Below are positions 6,244-10,876 of a DNA stretch of 10,876 nucleotides, piece after piece. Below the pieces are notes generated by a model. That model was given only the letters and a program-made list of their open reading frames with translations. It had not been told where the DNA came from and made no database searches. The DNA is from Campylobacterales bacterium (GTDB lineage Bacteria > Campylobacterota > Campylobacteria > Campylobacterales > JALSKU01): the NCBI GenBank assembly GCA_027038235.1, contig JALVXV010000157.1, forward strand, positions 1 to 10,876. The letters run 5' to 3'. The stretch's first letter is position 1. Each line of letters starts with the position of its first letter. A program made the translations under genes and the position numbers.

Positions 6244-7166
6244 GAGAGTTAAAAATTCTTGGAGTATTGGTATTTTTTACACTACTACTTTACTGGGGTG
6301 TTGAGCCTTATGCTCACTCAAAAATGCACCATCATGTTGAACCTGCTGATTTTAAGTTTAGCGACTTAAAAGCTATCAACTATAAAGGTGATGCAAAAAA
6401 AGGTAAAGAGCTTATAGTAAATGCCGGATGTACAGGGTGTCATGGTATAAAAGCAGCTAAAATGCCTGCTCCTATGCCAAAAGATGCAGCAGCAGCTTCA
6501 TTTGGTGTAGCACCACCAGATCTAAGTGATGCTGGTTTGATATATGATGAAAATTATCTCAAACATTTTATTTTAAATCCTACTCATGCAACACTTACCG
6601 CAAAAAAATTTAATGCAAAAAAACCTTTTCCTATGCCTCAATTTTTTGGTGTAGGTGGAGATAAAAATAAAGAGGTCTCTGACATAGTGGCATTTTTAAA
6701 GTCAATAGCTCCAAAAGAGCTTAGCAACAAAGAGACATTTGTAGCTGCTTGTGGAAGATGCCATAGTGTTAAGTATGATAAACTAAGTCAGCTAGGTGAT
6801 GAGCCTAAGTTTAAGGGTGAGAGCGATAGACTTGCATATAAGCTAAAAGTATCAAAGTATTTAGATCATGTCAAAAAATATATGGGGGCAACTCCACCTG
6901 ATCTCTCTATCATCATAAGAGCAAGAAGCAAAGAGTATCTTGAGACTTTTATAGACAATCCTCAAAAGGAGTTAAAAGGTACTTCAATGCCAAGAGTTGG
7001 TCTTACAAAAGAGAGTACAGAAAAGGTTATCAGTTATCTTGAAAGTGTAGGAGATAGCAAAAAAGCTGAGAGAGAATCACTTATTCCTAAAGTCATAGGA
7101 TTTTTGATCATCTTTACACTATTTGCTTATCTTTGGAAATCAAAACTCTGGAGAGAGGTACATTAA
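6240..7166 (+). CDS. petC: Dihaem cytochrome c subunit of the bc1 complex
   Basis: Accepts electrons from the Rieske protein and hands them to soluble cytochrome c or an oxidase; faces the periplasm. Seen in 308 residues: N-terminal hydrophobic segment (about 5-20), His-rich HSKMHHH (26-32), first haem site CTGCH (64-68), second haem site CGRCH (171-175), probable Met ligands in FPMPQF (Met132) and TSMPRVG (Met250), and a C-terminal transmembrane helix (about 282-299) with a positive tail. Two cytochrome c domains with a C-terminal anchor are typical of the Campylobacterota complex, in place of the cytochrome c1 of alphaproteobacteria. Begins by ATGA overlap with petB; a hairpin terminator follows directly. 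The N-terminal segment may be an uncleaved anchor, since no clear signal peptidase site is seen. Confidence 0.95.
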   Translation: MRELKILGVLVFFTLLLYWGVEPYAHSKMHHHVEPADFKFSDLKAINYKGDAKKGKELIVNAGCTGCHGIKAAKMPAPMPKDAAAASFGVAPPDLSDAGLIYDENYLKHFILNPTHATLTAKKFNAKKPFPMPQFFGVGGDKNKEVSDIVAFLKSIAPKELSNKETFVAACGRCHSVKYDKLSQLGDEPKFKGESDRLAYKLKVSKYLDHVKKYMGATPPDLSIIIRARSKEYLETFIDNPQKELKGTSMPRVGLTKESTEKVISYLESVGDSKKAERESLIPKVIGFLIIFTLFAYLWKSKLWREVH

Positions 7167-7167
7167 A

Positions 7168-7187
7168 AAAAGCCTTTGGCTTTTATA
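7168..7187 (+). terminator. Rho-independent terminator of petABC
   Basis: AAAAGCC (7168-7174), loop TTT, GGCTTTT (7178-7184), then TA-rich sequence, starting 2 bases after the petC stop. The stem is short but GC-capped and runs into T residues. Confidence 0.65.
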
Positions 7188-7219
7188 GGAGTAAAGGGGT
7201 AAAAATCCTCTTTGCTCCT
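7187..7219 (+). other. Second, longer stem-loop after petC
   Basis: AGGAGTAAAGGGG (7187-7199) pairs with CCTCTTTGCTCCT (7207-7219) over 13 bp with a 7-base loop. Two pairs are G-U in plus-strand RNA and would be A-C mismatches in minus-strand RNA, so the plus transcript favours it. No T-run follows. It may protect the petABC mRNA 3' end or back up the terminator. Confidence 0.5.
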
Positions 7220-7271
7220 CTTAAATCATTTAGCTCCTATTTTAAAAACTCTTAATGTAGAACAACAGATA

Positions 7272-7367
7272 CTAAAATCCTACATACCAATATGGCTTTA
7301 CGAAGTTTTTATATGCGAAAGGTAGTTTTAAGGGGAGTATTTTAAGAAGCTTTAACTCTTTAGGCAT
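7272..7367 (-). CDS. Possible 31-residue cationic hydrophobic small protein
   Basis: I do not recognise this product, and it may not be a gene. Seen: an ATG at 7367 preceded by GGAG at 4 bases, then 31 codons ending in TAG at 7272. The peptide begins MPKELKLLKILPLKLPF and ends KPYWYVGF; it has six Lys against one Glu, with Lys at 3, 6 and 9 on a Leu/Ile-rich background, so an amphipathic membrane-seeking helix is plausible. The frame stays open for eight more codons upstream of the ATG before a TGA, so it could also be the tail of a decayed longer gene. It lies just past the accA terminator on the same strand, in the gap between convergent operons. No clear promoter of its own was seen. Small cationic peptides (such as type I toxins) and gene relics are both possible. 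Confidence 0.3.
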   Translation of the reverse strand: MPKELKLLKILPLKLPFAYKNFVKPYWYVGF

Positions 7368-7411
7368 TTCACTCCATATATCTAAAAGACTTCATTAAAG
7401 AGAAATGACTA

Positions 7412-7446
7412 CAAATAAAAATTAATGCTTGGACTTTAAGCATTAA
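7412..7446 (-). terminator. Rho-independent terminator of the fab-accA operon
   Basis: On the minus strand TTAATGCTT (7446-7438), a 7-base loop, AAGCATTAA (7430-7422), then TTTTTATTT. It begins 10 bases after the accA stop: a 9-bp stem plus U-tract. Confidence 0.8.
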
Positions 7447-7456
7447 GAGGAATCTA

Positions 7457-8404
7457 CTACTTCTTATCTACCTCATTATATGATCCAACTTTTGTAAGTC
7501 TCTCATATCTTAGCTTCATTCTCTCTTCACCACTTAAGGATTTTAATTTTTTAATCTCATTTAAAAAATAATTTCCCAAAGCCTCTGCTGCAGCAGACTT
7601 ATCTCTATGTGCTCCCATAATAGGCTCATCAATAATATCATCAATTAGTCCAAGCTCTTTTAAATCTTCTGCAGTTATCTTCATAGCTTTTGTAGCTTGT
7701 TCTTGTTTTGAAGAATCATTCCAAAGAATCGCAGCACATCCCTCAGGTGAAATAACTGAAAAAACAGAGTATCTCATCATAGCAAGTTTATCAGCAACTC
7801 CAACAGCCAAAGCTCCTCCACTTCCTCCCTCTCCTATCACTACAGAGATAGATGGAGTGTTTAGTCTGCTAAGTTCAAAAAGATTTCTAGCAATCGCTTC
7901 GCTTTGACCCCTCTCTTCAGCTCCAATTCCGGGAAATGCACCAGGAGTATCTATCAAAAATAGTATAGGGAGTTTAAACTTTTCTGCCATTTTTGCTACT
8001 CTTAAAGCCTTTCTATAGCCTTCAGGATTTGGCATACCAAAGTTTCTTTTTAGTTTATATCTTGTCCCTCTTCCTTTTTGTTCACCAATTACCACAACCT
8101 TTTCATCACCTATAAAACCAACGAAACAGACTATAGCAGGATCATCTCTAAAAGCCCTATCACCATGAACTTCATAATAATCTTTTAAAAGAGCTCTTAC
8201 ATAATCAAGTGCATAGGGACGATCAGGATGTCTTGCAAGTTGTAACTTTTGATACTCGCTTAAATTTTTATATGTTTTTGAAATCTCTTTCTCTAACTCT
8301 TTTTGCAGTATTTTTACCGCATCGCCATCATTTTTTATCTTTGCACTTGTGATATCATCATCAAGTTGCTTAATTTTATTTTCAAAATCTAAATATGTCG
8401 CCAC
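7457..8404 (-). CDS. accA: Acetyl-CoA carboxylase carboxyltransferase subunit alpha
   Basis: With AccD forms the carboxyltransferase that moves CO2 from biotin to acetyl-CoA, giving malonyl-CoA for fatty-acid synthesis; cytosolic. Seen in 315 residues, normal length: an N-terminal charged helical part (1-60), HPDRPYALDYV (59-69), LIDTPGAFPGIGAEERGQ (150-167), and the glycine-rich GEGGSGGALA (191-200) that builds the oxyanion site, all typical of the crotonase-fold alpha subunit. The start is GTG at 8404, only 4 bases after the fabF stop, with a weak AAAGAG inside the end of fabF; no better start is near. Last gene of the fabG-acpP-fabF-accA run and followed by a clear terminator. Tight spacing implies translation coupled to fabF. 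Confidence 0.97.
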   Translation of the reverse strand: MATYLDFENKIKQLDDDITSAKIKNDGDAVKILQKELEKEISKTYKNLSEYQKLQLARHPDRPYALDYVRALLKDYYEVHGDRAFRDDPAIVCFVGFIGDEKVVVIGEQKGRGTRYKLKRNFGMPNPEGYRKALRVAKMAEKFKLPILFLIDTPGAFPGIGAEERGQSEAIARNLFELSRLNTPSISVVIGEGGSGGALAVGVADKLAMMRYSVFSVISPEGCAAILWNDSSKQEQATKAMKITAEDLKELGLIDDIIDEPIMGAHRDKSAAAEALGNYFLNEIKKLKSLSGEERMKLRYERLTKVGSYNEVDKK

Positions 8405-8408
8405 TTGT

Positions 8409-9629
8409 TTACTCTTTAATCTTTTTAAATATTAAAACTCCATTGGTTCCACCAAAACCAAAAGAGTTACTCATTACAACTTCTAAGTTGCACTCTCTTG
8501 CACTATTTGGAACATAATCAAGATCACAATCTGGATCTGGAGTTACATAATTTATTGTTGGTGGCACAACTCCATCTCGTATAGCCATCAATGAGATAAC
8601 CGCCTCTGTTGCTCCTGCTGCTCCTAAACAATGACCTATCTGTCCTTTGGTAGAACTTACTAGTGGAACATGCTCTTTAAAGACACTCTTTATCGCCATT
8701 GTCTCATACCAATCATTATACTTTGTACTAGTGCCATGAGCATTTATATAATCAACCTTTGGATGACCTGCCATTTTTAGAGCTGCTCTCATAGCTCTTG
8801 CTGCACCCTCACCTTGAGGTGCTGGAGTTGTGATATGATTGGCATCGCCACTCTCTCCAAAACCAATTAGTTCAGCATAGATCCTAGCACCTCTTGCTTT
8901 AGCTGCCTCATAAGTTTCAAGCACCAAAGCACCTGCACCCTCACCTATTACAAAACCATCTCTATCTTTATCAAATGGCCTAGAAGCATGTTTTGGATCA
9001 TCATTTCTAGTAGATAGTGCTTTCATAGCAGCAAATCCGCCTACACCTATCTCACAAATTGCAGCTTCTGCCCCAACTACCAACATCCTGTCTGCTCCAC
9101 CTAGCATAATAGTTTTAGCTGCTTCACTTACCGCATGAGTACCTGCTGCACAAGCTGTAACAGAGGATAGATTTGGACCCTTTAATTTATGCTCAATAGA
9201 TACAAATCCACCAAGCATATTAACTAGTGCTGAGGGGATAAAAAATGGGGATATTCTTCTTGGCCCTCTTTGGTGTGCTATTACAGAGTTTTTTTCTATA
9301 TTTGTAAGACCGCCTATACCTGAAGCTGCACTTATACCAAATCTTTCACTCTCATACTCTTTAAAACCAGCATCTTCCATAGCCTCTTTTGCTGCTTTTA
9401 TACCAAGTTGAATAAATCTATCGGCTTTTTTTACATCTTTTGGATTCATAACTGTAGTAGGATCAAAATCACTAATTTCACCAGCAATTTTTACGGAGTG
9501 CTTTTCTGTATCAAACAAACTAATTCTTTTAATGCCACACTCTCCCTCTATAATGGCCTTAAAAGAACTCTCTTTATCTAATCCTACTGAATTTATCATA
9601 CCTAATCCAGTTACAACAACTCTTTTCAA
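8409..9629 (-). CDS. fabF: 3-oxoacyl-[acyl-carrier-protein] synthase II
   Basis: Condenses malonyl-ACP with acyl-ACP in chain elongation (KAS II); cytosolic dimer. Seen in 406 residues: MKRVVVTGLGM start, active-site Cys160 in TACAAGTH, His298 in NAHGTST, Lys328 and His333 in STKGQIGHCLGAAG, and the gatekeeper motif SFGFGGTN (389-396). This Cys-His-His triad is complete, so the enzyme should be active. The start codon is TTG at 9629: AAAGGGG lies 6 bases before it and the N-terminus then matches the family exactly. Preceded by acpP, with a perfect 15-bp hairpin in between, and followed 4 bases on by accA. Confidence 0.97.
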   Translation of the reverse strand: MKRVVVTGLGMINSVGLDKESSFKAIIEGECGIKRISLFDTEKHSVKIAGEISDFDPTTVMNPKDVKKADRFIQLGIKAAKEAMEDAGFKEYESERFGISAASGIGGLTNIEKNSVIAHQRGPRRISPFFIPSALVNMLGGFVSIEHKLKGPNLSSVTACAAGTHAVSEAAKTIMLGGADRMLVVGAEAAICEIGVGGFAAMKALSTRNDDPKHASRPFDKDRDGFVIGEGAGALVLETYEAAKARGARIYAELIGFGESGDANHITTPAPQGEGAARAMRAALKMAGHPKVDYINAHGTSTKYNDWYETMAIKSVFKEHVPLVSSTKGQIGHCLGAAGATEAVISLMAIRDGVVPPTINYVTPDPDCDLDYVPNSARECNLEVVMSNSFGFGGTNGVLIFKKIKE

Positions 9630-9635
9630 AAAATA

Positions 9636-9642
9636 CCCCTTT
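9636..9642 (-). promoter_or_regulatory. Shine-Dalgarno supporting the fabF TTG start
   Basis: AAAGGGG on the minus strand, 6 bases before TTG at 9629. Together with the conserved MKRVVVTGLG N-terminus it fixes a non-ATG start. Confidence 0.75.
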
Positions 9643-9651
9643 GCTTAATTT

Positions 9652-9684
9652 ATATCGCATCTATATTGTATATAGATGCGATAT
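9652..9684 (-). other. Perfect 15-bp hairpin between acpP and fabF
   Basis: ATATCGCATCTATAT (9652-9666) and its exact reverse complement (9670-9684) are separated by three bases. It starts 8 bases after the acpP stop. On the minus (coding) strand it is followed by AAATTAAGC, not a T-run, so it is not a normal terminator. A 3'-end stabiliser, processing site or partial attenuator that lets acpP outpace fabF is inferred. Confidence 0.6.
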
Positions 9685-9692
9685 TTAAAAAT

Positions 9693-9923
9693 CTATTTAT
9701 TGTTTTCAATATACTTTATAGCATCACCCACTGTTACGATAGATTCTGCATCACTATCTGGAATCTCTATATCAAACTTCTCTTCAAGTGCCATAACAAG
9801 CTCAACAACATCTAACGAATCAGCTCCTAAATCTTCAACAAATTTTGAATCTTCTTTTACTTCATCAGGGTTTACATTTAGCTGCTCTACAACAACCTCT
9901 TTAACCTCATCAATTAATGCCAT
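9693..9923 (-). CDS. acpP: Acyl carrier protein
   Basis: Small acidic carrier that holds growing fatty acyl chains on a 4'-phosphopantetheine arm and presents them to FabG, FabF and other enzymes. Seen in 76 residues: the GADSLDVVEL motif with the modified Ser36, acidic recognition helix following it (ELVMALEEKF), and C-terminal VGDAIKYIE. The start is the ATG at 9923 because AAGGAG lies 6 bases before it and the product is then MALIDEVKEVV; a TTG five codons upstream would put the ribosome binding site inside the gene. It sits between fabG and fabF, 65 bases after fabG, with its own likely -10 box in that gap and a hairpin after it; both fit the need for much more ACP than enzyme. Confidence 0.98.
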   Translation of the reverse strand: MALIDEVKEVVVEQLNVNPDEVKEDSKFVEDLGADSLDVVELVMALEEKFDIEIPDSDAESIVTVGDAIKYIENNK

Positions 9924-9929
9924 TATATT

Positions 9930-9935
9930 CTCCTT
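9930..9935 (-). promoter_or_regulatory. Shine-Dalgarno of acpP
   Basis: AAGGAG on the minus strand, 6 bases before the ATG at 9923. It excludes the upstream TTG at 9938 as start. Confidence 0.85.
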
Positions 9936-9950
9936 CAAAAAATTTGTAAC

Positions 9951-9956
9951 ATTCTA
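9951..9956 (-). promoter_or_regulatory. Possible internal promoter -10 for acpP
   Basis: Minus strand TAGAAT preceded by a run of eight T, about 28 bases before the acpP ATG. T-rich tracts upstream of a -10 are typical of Campylobacterota promoters. It would raise acpP output over fabG. Confidence 0.4.
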
Positions 9957-9988
9957 TCAAAAAAAAGATTAAATTACAAAATTATATC

Positions 9989-10732
9989 TCACATCAACAT
10001 TCCACCATTTACTTTTAGTGTCTCTCCTGTTATATAAGCTGCACTATCACTTAGTAAAAATGCTACTGCATTAGCTACATCTTTTGGATCTCCAAATTTT
10101 TTTAGAGGAATTTTATCTATATAGCTCTGTTTTATCTCATCACTTAACTTATCAGTCATATCAGTTGCTATAAAACCGGGAGTTATAGCATTAAATCTTA
10201 TACCTCTACTTGCACCCTCAAGTGCAAAACTCTTTGTCATGGCGATCAATCCGCCTTTTGATGCACTATAGTTTACCTGTCCAGCATTGCCACTCTCTCC
10301 TACAATAGAAGAGATATTTACAACTGAACCAAATCTCTTTTTATTCATAAGTTTTAAAGCCTCTCTGCATCCTACAAAAGCTGAGGTAAGATTGGCCTCT
10401 ATAACTTGTGAAAACTCCTCTGTTTTCATTCTGATAGCAAGTTTGTCCAGAGTGATACCAGCATTATTTACAAGATAAGAAAGTTCTCCATCGCTATCAA
10501 TTATAACCTTGATACCCTCTTTAAAAGCATCTTCATCAGTTATATCAAACTTTACAACCGCAGCACTTCCACCATTTGAAACAATCTCATCTTGTAATTT
10601 ATCAGCTAATTTTGGATCACTTCTATAATTTATCCAAACCTTAAGCCCATAATTAGCTAAAACCAAAGCTATATCTCGCCCTATACCTCTACTAGCACCT
10701 GTTATAAGTACATTTTTTCCACTAAATTTCAT
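9989..10732 (-). CDS. fabG: 3-oxoacyl-[acyl-carrier-protein] reductase
   Basis: NADPH-dependent reduction of 3-oxoacyl-ACP to 3-hydroxyacyl-ACP in fatty-acid elongation; cytosolic tetramer of the short-chain dehydrogenase family. Seen in 247 residues: cofactor motif TGASRGIG (11-18), NNAG (89-92), Asn114, and the catalytic Ser142, Tyr155, Lys159 in SIVGESGNAGQVNYSASKGG, then PGFIATDM (185-192) and a C-terminal ITGETLKVNGGMLM typical of FabG. ATG at 10732 has AAAGGAG 4 bases upstream. It is the first gene of the minus-strand fabG-acpP-fabF-accA group. No convincing -10 is seen in the repeat-filled DNA before it, so transcription may begin beyond the right edge. Confidence 0.97.
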   Translation of the reverse strand: MKFSGKNVLITGASRGIGRDIALVLANYGLKVWINYRSDPKLADKLQDEIVSNGGSAAVVKFDITDEDAFKEGIKVIIDSDGELSYLVNNAGITLDKLAIRMKTEEFSQVIEANLTSAFVGCREALKLMNKKRFGSVVNISSIVGESGNAGQVNYSASKGGLIAMTKSFALEGASRGIRFNAITPGFIATDMTDKLSDEIKQSYIDKIPLKKFGDPKDVANAVAFLLSDSAAYITGETLKVNGGMLM

Positions 10733-10748
10733 AATTCTCCTTTATCTT

Positions 10749-10863
10749 AAGCTTTGAGCATAAAGCTTAGAGCTAAGAGCTTTTAATAAAGGGTACCTCT
10801 AAAATTAAAAATTGCAAAGCAATTTTTAACAGCTCTAAGCCTCAAGCTCTTCGCTCTAAGCTT
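10749..10863. repeat. Cluster of short inverted repeats upstream of fabG
   Basis: AAGCTTAGAGC (10763-10773) has exact reverse complements GCTCTAAGCTT (10853-10863) and, as the ten bases AGCTCTAAGC, at 10831-10840. GAGCTAAGAGC at 10770-10780 overlaps the first arm. A separate perfect hairpin lies in the middle. The layout, arms around a central stem, looks like a non-coding intergenic palindromic element. No ORF or known RNA was recognised here. Confidence 0.6.
10805..10829. other. Perfect 11-bp hairpin in the right-edge repeat cluster
   Basis: TTAAAAATTGC (10805-10815), loop AAA, GCAATTTTTAA (10819-10829). The stem ends in T-rich sequence on both strands, so it could stop transcription either way. 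It may be the terminator of a gene beyond the edge or the core of an intergenic repeat. Confidence 0.6.
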
Positions 10864-10876
10864 TTTTAAAATAGTG

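Larger units (their letters stand above)
7167..7456. other. Gap between convergent pet and fab-accA operons
   Basis: 290 bp with no gene of ordinary size. It holds the petABC terminator and a second stem-loop at the left, the accA terminator at the right, and the doubtful 31-codon ORF between. Nothing else recognisable was found from 7220 to 7271. Confidence 0.8.

Noticed and set aside
7276..7398. Plus-strand open frame of about 40 codons (contains YGFTKFLYAKGSF)
   Set aside because: It has no start codon after its upstream stop and no ribosome binding site; it is the antisense of the better-supported minus-strand small ORF.
7240..7420. Structured RNA gene (6S, SRP RNA or tmRNA) in the gap between the operons
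   Set aside because: None of the conserved motifs of these RNAs was found, and no extended pairing beyond the listed hairpins.
9924..9938. TTG start giving an 81-residue acyl carrier protein
   Set aside because: It would overlap the Shine-Dalgarno AAGGAG; the family starts at MALIDEV, from the ATG at 9923.
9676..9972. 98-codon plus-strand Ser/Thr-rich ORF over acpP
   Set aside because: Low-complexity antisense shadow of acpP, whose identity is certain.

Overview
The window looks like ordinary chromosome from an AT-rich member of the Campylobacterota (formerly Epsilonproteobacteria). This rests on three things: a cytochrome bc1 operon made of a Tat-signalled Rieske protein, a full-length cytochrome b and a membrane-anchored dihaem cytochrome c; the gene order fabG-acpP-fabF-accA; and AT-rich codon use with -10-type TATAAT promoters that lack clear -35 boxes. 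The genus cannot be fixed from the sequence alone. Respiratory Sulfurimonas-, Sulfurovum- or Nitratiruptor-like organisms fit.

Layout. Positions 1-2474 (minus strand) hold a two-gene unit for gamma-glutamyl metabolism: a YbdK/GCS2-type glutamate-cysteine ligase followed, with an ATGA overlap, by a gamma-glutamyltransferase that runs off the left edge. A short divergent promoter region (about 2475-2602) separates it from a divergent GAPDH-family gene on the plus strand. The last codons of that gene lie inside a 95-bp array of 13.6 copies of a 7-bp repeat. Then come bioD (dethiobiotin synthetase) and, after a palindrome-bearing promoter region, the petABC operon (4431-7166), which ends at a hairpin terminator.

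A 290-bp gap (7167-7456) separates the convergent pet and fatty-acid operons. It holds terminators for both strands, a second long stem-loop, and a possible 31-codon ORF with its own Shine-Dalgarno. On the minus strand, fabG, acpP, fabF and accA (10732 down to 7457) encode the core of type II fatty-acid synthesis. A perfect 15-bp hairpin lies between acpP and fabF. The right edge (10733-10876) has no gene but is packed with short inverted repeats.

How the genes work together. PetABC passes electrons from quinol (probably menaquinol) to periplasmic cytochrome c. AccA makes malonyl-CoA as part of acetyl-CoA carboxylase, AcpP carries the growing chain, FabF condenses and FabG reduces. BioD supplies biotin, the cofactor of acetyl-CoA carboxylase, though it is not in the same operon. 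No mobile element, CRISPR array, tRNA or rRNA was seen. The unusual material is in the gaps and in sequence deviations of known families: the heptamer array, the divergent GAPDH, the gamma-glutamyltransferase lacking the usual substrate-binding Arg, the small ORF, and several palindromes. I do not see a clear new multi-gene system.
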